DNA of 64,000 nucleotides, taken from NCBI RefSeq assembly GCF_047462415.1, contig NZ_JANSJE010000015.1:19356-83355 (forward strand), given 5' to 3'. The DNA comes from Thermostichus sp047462415. GTDB lineage: Bacteria > Cyanobacteriota > Cyanobacteriia > Thermostichales > Thermostichaceae. The number at the start of each line of letters is the position of its first letter. The first letter of the stretch is position 1. Under the pieces are notes generated by a model, which was given only the letters and a program-made list of their open reading frames with translations, searched no databases and had not been told where the DNA came from. This document shows positions 42,261 to 51,085 of this stretch, one piece after another. The translations under genes were made by a program, and so were the position numbers.

Positions 42261-42474
42261 GGGCTAGGTTGCTTCGGGATCCCTCAAGTGGCCCTTCCAA
42301 GATAGCCAAGTCTTTCCTCTTCTCCTGCCCCCTATTGCCGCCACCCCTTGCGATGGGGAGAAGACAGACTTCTGCTGCAGCACTAGAATCGTTAATGTTC
42401 CTTAACTTTTGTTGTTTTTCGACTCGCCAATTTTGGGCAGAGTCTCCACCCACGCTGCACACAGAGGGGATGAG

Positions 42475-45375
42475 ATGTCCGGCCAAAACGAAATCCATGT
42501 GGTGGGGGCGCGGCAGCACAACCTCAAAAACCTCGAGCTGCGGATCCCGCGCAATCGCCTGGTGGTGTTTACCGGCGTCTCCGGCTCTGGAAAATCTTCT
42601 CTGGCCTTCGACACCATCTTTGCCGAGGGGCAGCGGCGCTACGTGGAGTCCCTCAGCGCCTATGCGCGGCAATTTCTGGGGCAACTGGACAAACCGGATG
42701 TAGACCGCATCGAGGGCTTGAGCCCAGCCATTGCCATCGACCAAAAGTCCACCAGCCACAACCCCCGCTCCACGGTTGGCACCGTGACCGAAATCTACGA
42801 CTACCTGCGGCTGCTGTATGGGCGGGCCGGGATCCCCCACTGCCCCCATTGTGACCGGGTGATTGCCCCCCAGACGGTGGATCAAATGGTGGACCAGATC
42901 CTGGCCCTGCCGGAGCGGACGCGCTTTCAGTTGCTTGCGCCCGTGGTGAGGGGAAAAAAGGGCACCCACGCAGCGCTCTTGCAAAGCCTGAGCCAGCAGG
43001 GGTTTGTGCGGGTGCGCATCGACGGCCAGGTGCGGGATCTCAGCGAGGAAATTGAGTTGGCCAAAACCAAGGCCCACACCATTGAGGTGGTGGTGGATCG
43101 GCTGGTTAAGGGCCCCAACATCGCAGAGCGGCTGGCCGATTCCCTGACCACCTGTCTGCGCCAGTCGGGGGGACTGGCGGTGGTGGAGCTCTTGCCCCGT
43201 GAAGACGAACGGGAACACCTGCTGCAAAAAGTAGCCGAGGTGGCGGGGCAGTACCTCAACGGCAAGCCAACGGAGCTGATCTTTTCGGAACAATTTGCCT
43301 GCCCCGAACACGGCTCCGTGCTGGGCGAGCTGTCGCCGCGGCTATTTTCCTTTAACTCCCCCATCGGCGCCTGTCCCGTCTGTCACGGCCTGGGCTTTGA
43401 ACCCATCTTCGACCCCGACCGGATCGTGCCGGATCCCAAGCTCCCCCTCTATGCGGCCATTGCTCCCTGGGCGGAGCGGGAGAACCCCTACTATCTGGCC
43501 CTACTGGCGGGGGCTGCTAAGGCCTTTGGCTTTGAGCTCAGCAGCCGCTGGTGCGACCTTACCCCCGAGCAGCAGCAGCTCCTCCTCTACGGCAGCGACC
43601 AGGAGATCTACGTTGAGGCGGAATCCCCCCAGGGGAGCCGGGGCTACTACCGCCGCTTTGAAGGGGTAATCCCGCAGTTGCAGCGGCACTACCAAGAGAC
43701 CACCGCCGAAACCTACCGGCAAAAGCTGGAGACCTACCTGACCTACCGCCCCTGTGCTGCCTGTGGCGGATCCCGGCTGCGGCCAGAGGCCCTGGCCGTG
43801 CGCGTCGGTGGCTACCGCATCACGGATCTCACCGAGATCTCCATCCGCGACTGCCTGCAGCGCCTGGAGCAGCTCCAGCTTACCCCCCGCCAAGCGCAGA
43901 TTGCCGAGCTAGTGCTGCGGGAGATCAAAACCCGCCTGCAGTTTTTAATTGACGTGGGCCTTGACTACCTCACCCTGGCCCGACCGGCCATGACCCTTTC
44001 GGGGGGCGAGGCGCAGCGGATCCGACTGGCCAGCCAGATTGGCTCCGGCCTGACGGGGGTGCTCTACGTGCTGGACGAACCCTCCATTGGCCTGCACCAG
44101 CGGGATAACCAACGCCTCTTGCAAACCCTATTCCGCCTACGGGATCTGGGCAACACCTTAATTGTGGTGGAACACGATGAAGAGACCATTCGCGCCGCCG
44201 ACCACATCGTGGACATTGGCCCTGGCGCTGGCATCCACGGCGGAGAAGTGGTGGCCCAAGGATCTCTAGCCGACATCCTAGCCTGCGAGCGCTCCCTCAC
44301 CGGCGCCTATCTGTCGGGGCGGCGGCGGATCCCAACCCCAGCTCAGCGGCGACCTGGCAAAGCCGTCTCCCTCAAGCTCACCGATGCCCACAAAAACAAC
44401 CTCAAGCACATCGATGTGGAGATCCCCCTGGGCAAGCTGGTCTGCGTCACCGGCGTCTCCGGCTCCGGCAAGTCCACCCTGGTCAACGAGTTGCTCTACC
44501 CTGCCCTGCAACACTCCCTCGGCCAGAAGGTGCCTAAGCCAACGGAAATGGGGGAGCTACACGGCATTGAACACATCGACAAGGTCATTGTCATCGACCA
44601 ATCCCCCATTGGCCGCACCCCCCGCTCCAACCCCGCCACCTACACGGGCCTCTTTGATCCCATCCGCCAGGCCTTTGCCCAGACTCTAGAGGCCAAGGCC
44701 AGGGGCTATCACTCTGGCCACTTTTCCTTCAACGTCAAGGGGGGGCGCTGTGAAGCCTGCAAAGGGCAGGGGGTGAACGTGATTGAAATGAACTTCCTGC
44801 CGGATGTGTATGTTACCTGCGAAGTGTGTGGGGGCAGCCGCTACAGCCGCGAGACCCTCCAGGTCAGGTACAAGGGCAAAAACATCGCCGAAGTCCTAGA
44901 CATGACAGTGGGGGAGGCGCTGGAGTTTTTTGCCGCCCTACCCCCTGCCGCCAAGATCCTGCAGACGCTGGCCGATGTGGGCCTTGATTACATCAAGCTG
45001 GGTCAGCCCGCTCCGACGCTTTCCGGGGGGGAAGCGCAGCGGGTGAAGCTGGCGGCAGAACTGGCCCGCCGCTCCACCGGCAAAACCCTCTACCTGCTCG
45101 ATGAACCCTCCACCGGCCTGTCGTTCTACGACGTTCACAAGCTCTTGAATGTTCTGCAGCGGTTGGTGGATGCGGGCAACACCGTGCTGGTGATCGAGCA
45201 CAACCTGGACATCCTCCGCTGTGCCGACTGGATTATTGACCTGGGGCCGGAAGGGGGCGACCAGGGCGGCCAGATTGTTGCCGTCGGCACCCCTGAAGAA
45301 GTGGCCGAGCATCCCGGATCCCACACGGGGCGCTACCTAAAGCAGGTTTTGCAACGACATCCCCCCGGCCACTGA
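42475..45375 (+). CDS. uvrA: Excinuclease ABC subunit A
   Basis: UvrA finds bulky DNA lesions and loads UvrB in nucleotide excision repair. The 966-residue protein has two ABC ATPase halves. The first Walker A is GVSGSGKSS at residues 34-42 and the second is another GVSGSGKST near residue 660, each paired with an LSGGEAQR signature. CxxC zinc sites are visible (CPHCDRVI, CPVCHGLG, CAACGGSR, CEACKGQG, CEVCGGSR). The insertion and DNA-binding domains are present and the length is usual. ATG 42475 (MSGQNEIHVVGARQHNLKNL) matches family starts; 22 open upstream codons are ignored. Confidence 0.97.
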   Translation: MSGQNEIHVVGARQHNLKNLELRIPRNRLVVFTGVSGSGKSSLAFDTIFAEGQRRYVESLSAYARQFLGQLDKPDVDRIEGLSPAIAIDQKSTSHNPRSTVGTVTEIYDYLRLLYGRAGIPHCPHCDRVIAPQTVDQMVDQILALPERTRFQLLAPVVRGKKGTHAALLQSLSQQGFVRVRIDGQVRDLSEEIELAKTKAHTIEVVVDRLVKGPNIAERLADSLTTCLRQSGGLAVVELLPREDEREHLLQKVAEVAGQYLNGKPTELIFSEQFACPEHGSVLGELSPRLFSFNSPIGACPVCHGLGFEPIFDPDRIVPDPKLPLYAAIAPWAERENPYYLALLAGAAKAFGFELSSRWCDLTPEQQQLLLYGSDQEIYVEAESPQGSRGYYRRFEGVIPQLQRHYQETTAETYRQKLETYLTYRPCAACGGSRLRPEALAVRVGGYRITDLTEISIRDCLQRLEQLQLTPRQAQIAELVLREIKTRLQFLIDVGLDYLTLARPAMTLSGGEAQRIRLASQIGSGLTGVLYVLDEPSIGLHQRDNQRLLQTLFRLRDLGNTLIVVEHDEETIRAADHIVDIGPGAGIHGGEVVAQGSLADILACERSLTGAYLSGRRRIPTPAQRRPGKAVSLKLTDAHKNNLKHIDVEIPLGKLVCVTGVSGSGKSTLVNELLYPALQHSLGQKVPKPTEMGELHGIEHIDKVIVIDQSPIGRTPRSNPATYTGLFDPIRQAFAQTLEAKARGYHSGHFSFNVKGGRCEACKGQGVNVIEMNFLPDVYVTCEVCGGSRYSRETLQVRYKGKNIAEVLDMTVGEALEFFAALPPAAKILQTLADVGLDYIKLGQPAPTLSGGEAQRVKLAAELARRSTGKTLYLLDEPSTGLSFYDVHKLLNVLQRLVDAGNTVLVIEHNLDILRCADWIIDLGPEGGDQGGQIVAVGTPEEVAEHPGSHTGRYLKQVLQRHPPGH

Positions 45376-45464
45376 GTAACTCAGGGTTACTCTGAGCCTT
45401 TTGCCCGTGTGGCATGATGATCCAGAAGGAAAAGGTTCGCATCCTCCCCAAGGGTAGAGCCAAA

Positions 45465-45478
45465 GAACTCCGTCCCGC
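45465..45478 (+). repeat. Degraded palindromic GAAC-TCC-GTCCCGC repeat
   Basis: A copy with one altered base in the left arm (GAAC instead of GGAC). It lies in the 167-base gap between uvrA and the pseudokinase start, followed by TAAAGTGCTCCGCAGTGCTG then ACGCGAACGG. Confidence 0.5.
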
Positions 45479-45542
45479 TAAAGTGCTCCGCAGTGCTGAC
45501 GCGAACGGTAGACCATATATGCCTGGAGCGACCGGAGTCCTT

Positions 45543-47645
45543 ATGGTAGGGCAGACCCTGGGTGGCCGCTATCAGATCCTAGAAGAACTGGGATCCAGCG
45601 GGCAAACCTACCTGGCCCAAGATGGCCATCGCCCTGAACAGAGCTGGGTGGTGATCAGGCGTTGGCAACCTCGCTCTCCCAAGGGGGAAGAGCCCTCTGC
45701 CGCCCGGCAGCGATTTGAACAGGCAATGGCGCTGTGGGAACGCCTGGGATCCCATGAGTGTATCTCACGCCTGCTGACTTATTTTGAGCAAGAGGGAGAT
45801 TTTTACTGGGTAGAAGAGTGGATCGAGGGGCAGACTCTGGAACAGGCCCTGCGCCAGGCCACTGAGCAAGGTCAGCCTTGGACAGAAGCTGAGGTGCGGG
45901 CCTTTTTGCAAGATGTGCTGCAAACCTTGGCCTTGCTACACAGTGAGGGGGTAAACTGCTGCAACCTAGAGCCCTCTCGCCTGATCTGTCGCCGGGCGGA
46001 TGGCCGCTGGGTAGTGTTGGGCTTGGGCTGCTGCAACTCTGGGCCCGAGGCTGCCGACAGCGATCTGGAGGCACTTGGGCTCATCGCCATACAGGCCCTC
46101 TCAGGGATCCCGCCCCACAAGCTGTTTCGCGACCCGTTGACGGGGGAGCTGCGCTGGCACGATCTGGCTCCTACCAGCGCTCCTTTTGCCGCTTTTTTGG
46201 ATTGCCTGGGGGGTTGTGACCCGCGGCAGCGCTTTGCTTCGGCAGCGGCAGCTTTGGCCGCTCTCCAGGCTTTGCCTCTGGCAGAGGGCGTCTCTCCCGG
46301 CGCTGAGATCCTGCCCGACCCTGTTGCCGCCGCTCCCTTACAGGAGCCGACTACGCCGCCGCGTTCCTCGGTATCACTGCGGGCGCGTTTCTGGATCCCA
46401 CCACTTTGGGCGGGGAGTAGTCTGGCGGCTTTGCTGGTGCTACTCGGAGTTGCTGCCTGGCAACTGGCGGCCAACCTCAGCCTGTGGGGAGAGAAGGCAA
46501 TTGTGCCCAGGGACTCTGTCCCGCCCGCGGGAACGATGGCAAACTTGGGATCCGCTGGGCTCAAAAGCTTCAGCTCCCCAGAGCAGCCGCCCAATCCCTC
46601 CAGGACTGGATCCCTATCCTCTTCCAGCCCTGCCCTCAACCTAGCTGACTGGGCCAAGTCCTTGCGGCTCAAGGCCACACTGGAAGGCCCCGCCGCTATC
46701 ACCGCTCTGGCCATCAGCCCGGATGGAGATCTCCTGGTTGCCGGGGGAGACGACGGTGTCATCCGCTTTTGGGATCCCCAGGCCGGCCAACTGCTGCAGA
46801 GCTGGGTAGGCCACGAAGGTTCGATTGAGACGCTGGCCATCAGCCCCGATGGTACCTTTTTGGTGAGTGGGGGGGCCGACAAGACGGTGCGGGTCTGGGA
46901 TTTGGCCCCTGCCTTGCCGTCGCGGGAAGGGGTGCCACGGCTGCAGTTGCAGGGCCACACCGAGCTGATCAACAGCGTCGCCATCAGCCCCGATGGCCGT
47001 TGGATTGCCAGCGGCAGCGCCGACCGTACCATTCGCCTTTGGCAAGCTGAGGATGGCCAGTTGGTGCGCACCATCGACAGCGCCGCCCACCCGGTTACCC
47101 AGGGGTCAGGCATTACGGCGGTGGCCTTCGCTCCCTCTGGGGTGGCGGAAAAAAGGAGCCCGCCCTGGATCCTGGTGGCCGCCAACGGGGATCCCACCGT
47201 TCATCTTTGGGATCCCGGCAGCGGGGCTTTGTTGAAAACCCTGGAGGCCGACTACCCCATCGAGCAGGTGCTCCTCAGTCCCGATGGCCGCCACTTGCTC
47301 GCCGCCAGCGCTTCCGGCGTCTGGATCTGGAACGTGGGCACGGGATCCCTCGAGCGCACTCTGGCCCAGCCCTTGTCTGGCTTGGCCACCCTTGCCCTCA
47401 GCCCCGATGGCCGCCTGCTGGCCAGCGGCACCGATCACCGCGCCCAGCAGATCAAACTCTGGGATTTGGGCAGCGGCAAAGAGTTGCGCACCCTGGGCGG
47501 CCAGACTTGGATGGTGAGTGCTCTGCTGTTTGGCCCCAACGGGCAAACCCTTCTCAGCGGCGGTGCCGATGGCGCCATTCGCATCTGGGGGCCAGAACAT
47601 CCTGCCTCAGAAGGGGACTCAGCCTTGAGGAATCGAGCCAGGTAA
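45543..47645 (+). CDS. Membrane pseudokinase fused to a WD40 beta-propeller
   Basis: A 700-residue protein. The first 270 residues have a serine/threonine kinase fold (GQTLGGRYQILEELGSSGQT, TLALLHSEGVNCCNLEPSRL). The ATP-binding lysine is Arg (SWVVIRRW), and the catalytic HRDxKxxN is NCCNLEPS, so the HRD aspartate is Asn and the DFG-like motif is not recognisable. One membrane span follows (PPLWAGSSLAALLVLLGVAA). Then come seven WD40-like repeats from about residue 380 (AISPDGDLLVAGGDDGVIRF and others). I start at ATG 45543, which has GGAG five bases before it; the open frame reaches 45414. A palindromic repeat (46511) sits in the linker. Confidence 0.82.
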   Translation: MVGQTLGGRYQILEELGSSGQTYLAQDGHRPEQSWVVIRRWQPRSPKGEEPSAARQRFEQAMALWERLGSHECISRLLTYFEQEGDFYWVEEWIEGQTLEQALRQATEQGQPWTEAEVRAFLQDVLQTLALLHSEGVNCCNLEPSRLICRRADGRWVVLGLGCCNSGPEAADSDLEALGLIAIQALSGIPPHKLFRDPLTGELRWHDLAPTSAPFAAFLDCLGGCDPRQRFASAAAALAALQALPLAEGVSPGAEILPDPVAAAPLQEPTTPPRSSVSLRARFWIPPLWAGSSLAALLVLLGVAAWQLAANLSLWGEKAIVPRDSVPPAGTMANLGSAGLKSFSSPEQPPNPSRTGSLSSSSPALNLADWAKSLRLKATLEGPAAITALAISPDGDLLVAGGDDGVIRFWDPQAGQLLQSWVGHEGSIETLAISPDGTFLVSGGADKTVRVWDLAPALPSREGVPRLQLQGHTELINSVAISPDGRWIASGSADRTIRLWQAEDGQLVRTIDSAAHPVTQGSGITAVAFAPSGVAEKRSPPWILVAANGDPTVHLWDPGSGALLKTLEADYPIEQVLLSPDGRHLLAASASGVWIWNVGTGSLERTLAQPLSGLATLALSPDGRLLASGTDHRAQQIKLWDLGSGKELRTLGGQTWMVSALLFGPNGQTLLSGGADGAIRIWGPEHPASEGDSALRNRAR
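46511..46524 (+). repeat. Palindromic GGAC-TCT-GTCCCGC repeat inside the pseudokinase gene
   Basis: The 14-base unit is read in frame as RDSVPP in the low-complexity linker between the membrane span and the WD40 domain. The stem is GGGAC-TCT-GTCCC. Confidence 0.65.
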
Positions 47646-47675
47646 AATACTCCACGGAGAAGGGATCCCAGCAGC

Positions 47676-48974
47676 ATGGGCAGAGTGGTCATTATCGGGG
47701 CAGGGCTGGCCGGCTTAACCTGCGCCAAGGTGCTGAGCCAGGCGGGTTGGAGCGATGTCCTAGTCCTGGAAAAAAGCGACGGCCCCGGCGGGCGGGTGCG
47801 CACCGACGCGGTGGAGGGCTTCCGTTTGGATCGTGGCTTTCAGGTGCTGTTTACCGCCTATCCCCAAGTGCGGCGGCATCTGGATCTAGGCCAGCTCAAT
47901 CCCTGCCCCTACCGTCCGGGAGCGATGCTGGCCCAACCCGGTCGCTGCTGGCTGTTGGGGGATCCCCTGCGGGATCCGACCAGCATTGTCCCTTCCCTCT
48001 TCAACCCCTTGGCCAGCTTTGGCGACAAGCTCAAGGTGCTACAGTTGCGGGCGGAGCTGGCGCGGCGCACCCCAGAACAGGTTTTCCAAGAAGGACTGGG
48101 GGGATCTGACCGCTCGGTGCGGGAGTTCCTAGAGGAGTACGGATTTTCCCAAAAGATCTGCCAGCACTTCTTCTACCCCTTTTTCCGCGGCATTCTTTTG
48201 GATCCAAATCTGGCCAGCAGCGCCCGCCTCTTTGCCTTTTATTTCAAGATGATGGCCGAAGGAGCCATCGTCACCCCGGCGCTGGGCATGGGAGAGATTG
48301 TCCGCCAACTGGCCATCCACCTTGCCCCAGAGCAGATCCGCTACCAAACCTCGGTGGAGCGCATCCTGGTGGAAGAGGGAAAAGTGCGCGGGATCCGCAC
48401 CGCCAAGGGCGAGGAGATCCCTGCCGAGTGGGTGGTCTGCGCCACCGATGCCCCTCAAGCGCGGGCCTGGCAGGCCGAGCTCTGCCCTCAAGCTGCTGCG
48501 CCCATCCCCACCCAGGGACGGGCGGTGACCTGCCTTTATTTCTGCGCCCCCTTTTCCCTGACCCGTGGCGCCTACTTGTACCTCAACGCCAGCGGCCAAG
48601 GCTGGGTCAACCACTGGGTGCAGCTCACCCACCTCAGCCCGGCGCTGGCTCCTGCCGGTCAGCATCTCTATTCGGTGACGGTGTTGGGGGATCCCCCTTT
48701 GGGCAATGAGGAGCTGGCCCAAGCCTGCCGGGCAGAGCTGCAAACCTATTTTCCCAAAGCCCCCTTGGAACGATTGCGCCTGCTGCGGGTGTACCGGATC
48801 CCTTTTGCCCAGTTTGTCCAGCCGCCCGGCTTTCAGCAGCATCTGGTTCCCACCTGCAGTGGCCTGCCGGGCCTTCTCTGGGCTGGAGAATACACCCACC
48901 AGAGCAGCCTTGAGGGATCCCTGCGCAGCGGCGAACAAGCGGCGGCCTGGATTTTACAAAAATCTTCTGTATAG
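47676..48974 (+). CDS. FAD-dependent amine-oxidase/phytoene-desaturase-like oxidoreductase
   Basis: A 432-residue flavoprotein. The N-terminus has the Rossmann dinucleotide motif VIIGAGLAGLTCAKVLSQAG and then a GGRVRTDAVEGFRLDRGFQV block typical of the protoporphyrinogen oxidase/carotene desaturase superfamily. The C-terminus has the FAD-contact pattern GLLWAGEYTHQSSLEGSLRS GEQAA. The substrate is not known; carotenoid, haem-precursor or amine roles all fit. ATG 47676 is used. It follows the pseudokinase gene by 30 bases and may be co-transcribed with it. Confidence 0.85.
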   Translation: MGRVVIIGAGLAGLTCAKVLSQAGWSDVLVLEKSDGPGGRVRTDAVEGFRLDRGFQVLFTAYPQVRRHLDLGQLNPCPYRPGAMLAQPGRCWLLGDPLRDPTSIVPSLFNPLASFGDKLKVLQLRAELARRTPEQVFQEGLGGSDRSVREFLEEYGFSQKICQHFFYPFFRGILLDPNLASSARLFAFYFKMMAEGAIVTPALGMGEIVRQLAIHLAPEQIRYQTSVERILVEEGKVRGIRTAKGEEIPAEWVVCATDAPQARAWQAELCPQAAAPIPTQGRAVTCLYFCAPFSLTRGAYLYLNASGQGWVNHWVQLTHLSPALAPAGQHLYSVTVLGDPPLGNEELAQACRAELQTYFPKAPLERLRLLRVYRIPFAQFVQPPGFQQHLVPTCSGLPGLLWAGEYTHQSSLEGSLRSGEQAAAWILQKSSV

Positions 48975-49070
48975 CAAGACACAGACTTTGACTTTCTTAA
49001 TCCCCTTCTCAGCCCAAAAAGGGGGATGGCGTGGTATGAAGGGGGTGGTTGCCACAGGGATCCCTCTACC

Positions 49071-49742
49071 ATGCAAAGCGCTACTCTTAACCCGTTTTTC
49101 CTTCTGCAGCGCTCGTTTGAAGTTGTAGGCCCCGTCTATGGGCCGCTGTTGATCCTGGCCTCTCCCGGCTTCTTCATTCCCATCGTCGCAGAGCTGATCC
49201 CACTTTTTGGGGGGATCCTCAATTTGGCCTACAGCCTAATTGTTGCTCCCATCCTGGCTGGCGCAGCCTTTTGGCTGGTGGATCAGCACCTGAAGCGGCA
49301 AGCTCCCCTACTGGGCAACAGCCTCGACTGGGCCCTCTCGAAGGCAGTGCCCCTGGTTTTCGGCAGCATTCTGCTGGCGCTAATTGTCATGCTTGGGATG
49401 CTGCTGTTTGTGCTCCCTGGTATCTACTGGGGGGTAAGGCTGGTTTTCACTCTCTGTGCGATTGCCCTGGAAGGCAAAGGTGCCACGGAAGGTCTGGGCT
49501 ACAGTTGGAACCTCGTCAAAGATCGCTGGTGGGGCGTGTTTTGGGCTTTGCTGGCTGTGAGTTTGATCTTCGGCATCCCACTCCTGATTTTGTTTCTTGT
49601 TGGGGGGATCCTGGGAGCTGCCTTGGGTGCGGTTGTGGTTGGAAATGCTGCCGTCACAGCAGTTGCGCCCATCCTCGATATCTATACGGTGCTCCTGTTC
49701 CGATCCCTGCAGCAGTTGAAAGAGCAAGCGGCCTACCAATAG
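49071..49742 (+). CDS. Multi-spanning membrane protein of unknown function
   Basis: A predicted 223-residue protein with about five hydrophobic segments (for example FEVVGPVYGPLLILASPGFF, ILLALIVMLGMLLFVLPGIY and WALLAVSLIFGIPLLILFLV). It resembles DUF975/YciC-like integral membrane proteins in general layout, including the VLPGIYWGVRLVF segment. No catalytic motif is seen. ATG 49071 (MQSATLNPFF) is chosen over an open extension to 49026. It follows the FAD oxidoreductase on the same strand by about 97 bases. Confidence 0.7.
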   Translation: MQSATLNPFFLLQRSFEVVGPVYGPLLILASPGFFIPIVAELIPLFGGILNLAYSLIVAPILAGAAFWLVDQHLKRQAPLLGNSLDWALSKAVPLVFGSILLALIVMLGMLLFVLPGIYWGVRLVFTLCAIALEGKGATEGLGYSWNLVKDRWWGVFWALLAVSLIFGIPLLILFLVGGILGAALGAVVVGNAAVTAVAPILDIYTVLLFRSLQQLKEQAAYQ

Positions 49743-49768
49743 CTAAGAGTTTTTACCCCTGTTTGGAT

Positions 49769-49831
49769 GGCAAAAAGGGGATCCCTGTGCTCCGTCTTGA
49801 GACGAGAAGGGATCCCTTTCCTATTTTTGCC
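49769..49831. terminator. Bidirectional terminator-like inverted repeat
   Basis: Arms GGCAAAAA (49769-49776) and TTTTTGCC (49824-49831) enclose GGGATCCCT and AGGGATCCC copies and an inner CGTCTTGAGACG hairpin. It lies between the convergent membrane-protein and mnmA genes, where such a structure would serve both strands. Confidence 0.6.
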
Positions 49832-49838
49832 ATCACTG

Positions 49839-49876
49839 CCCTCACCCCCGGCCCCTCTCCCAGGGGGAGAGGGGAG
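49839..49876. repeat. Single CCCCTCTCCC hairpin repeat
   Basis: One unit of the repeat family, CCCTCACCCCCGGCCCCTCT then CCCAGGGGGAGAGGGGAG, ends 20 bases before the mnmA stop. The hairpin is CCCCTCTCCC-AGG-GGGAGAGGGG. Confidence 0.7.
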
Positions 49877-49895
49877 TGCTCTGCCAGACCTCTAG

Positions 49896-51008
49896 TTAGG
49901 AAGAAGGGCGCTCCAGGATGCCGCCCCCCAGCAGGAGATCCCCGTGGTACCAGACGGCGGCTTGGCCAGGGGTGACGCCAAATTGCGGCTCGGCAAACTG
50001 TAGCTTCACCCGCTCCGGCGATTTTGGGATCACCATAGCCGGCACCGGTGGGGTACGGTAGCGCACCTGCACTTCCACGGCCAAGGGTTCTGCCGGCGCA
50101 GGGATCGAGACCCAGTTCACCCGCCGCACCCACGCCTCAGCTTGGGTGGCTTCTTCCCGCTCTCCCACTACCACGCGGTTCATGGCCGCATCGATGCGCA
50201 CCACATAGAGCGGACGGGAAGAGGCAATCCCCAGCCCCTTGCGCTGGCCGACGGTGTAGTGGTGGATACCTTCGTGATATCCCAGGACTCGCCCCTGGGT
50301 ATCGACAATTTCCCCCGGCCTTTGACCCAGGTGCTGATCCAAAAAGTTGCGCATCGAGCCGTAGGTCTCGATCAAGCACAGATCCTGGCTTTCGGGCTTG
50401 TTTGCCGTAACCAAGCCGTAGCGCGCGGCAATCTGACGGGTCTGGGCCTTGGTGTACTCGCCCAAGGGGAAGAGACTGTGGGCCAGGTGCTCCTGGCTGA
50501 GGTCGTAGAGAAAATAGGACTGATCCTTCTGCCGATCCACCGCCCGCAGCAGTTGATAGCGCCCCAGCTCGGCCTCAAAACGCACCCGCGCGTAGTGGCC
50601 GGTGGCGATCTGAGAGATGCCCAGCGTCTCGCGGGCATAGGCCAGCAGGGGGCCGAACTTCACCAGCTTGTTGCATTGGGAGCAGGGCAGCGGTGTGATC
50701 CCCTCCCCATAGCCGGCCACCAAGTAATCGACAATGGCGGCCTGAAACAGCTCACGGCTATCCACCACATGGTGGGGGATCCCCAATTGCTCACAGATGG
50801 CAGCAGCATCCACCAGGCCGTCGGTGCAGCACTGGCCTTTCCCCCGCATCAGCCAGAGAGTCACTCCCTCCACGGCATAGCCCTGTTCGTGGAGAAGGGC
50901 CGCCACCGTGGAGCTGTCTACCCCCCCAGAAAGGGCCGCCACAATGCGGGGCCGAGAGGGGGATCCGGCTATCTCCGGAGCAACTAGAGGATGGGGGCTG
51001 GTAACCAT
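49896..51008 (-). CDS. mnmA: tRNA-specific 2-thiouridylase MnmA
   Basis: MnmA thiolates U34 of tRNA(Lys), tRNA(Glu) and tRNA(Gln), using persulfide sulfur. The 370-residue protein has the PP-loop ALSGGVDSSTVAALL at about residues 25-39, the first cysteine in PLPCSQCNK and the catalytic persulfide cysteine in SQDLCLI. ATGHYARV and YTVGQRKGLGI mark the tRNA-binding region. ATG 51008 is used. It is followed by repeats and converges on the membrane-protein gene. Confidence 0.95.
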   Translation of the reverse strand: MVTSPHPLVAPEIAGSPSRPRIVAALSGGVDSSTVAALLHEQGYAVEGVTLWLMRGKGQCCTDGLVDAAAICEQLGIPHHVVDSRELFQAAIVDYLVAGYGEGITPLPCSQCNKLVKFGPLLAYARETLGISQIATGHYARVRFEAELGRYQLLRAVDRQKDQSYFLYDLSQEHLAHSLFPLGEYTKAQTRQIAARYGLVTANKPESQDLCLIETYGSMRNFLDQHLGQRPGEIVDTQGRVLGYHEGIHHYTVGQRKGLGIASSRPLYVVRIDAAMNRVVVGEREEATQAEAWVRRVNWVSIPAPAEPLAVEVQVRYRTPPVPAMVIPKSPERVKLQFAEPQFGVTPGQAAVWYHGDLLLGGGILERPSS

Positions 51009-51085
51009 CGCAGCAGGGGATCAGGAAACAACAAGGGTCGGCAAATCCTCGCCTCCCTACACCAGGCCAAACCCGGATTTCCAGC

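Noticed and set aside
47207..48109. A 300-codon frame spanning the end of the pseudokinase and the start of the FAD gene
   Set aside because: Runs across two well-supported genes in another phase with no domain of its own.
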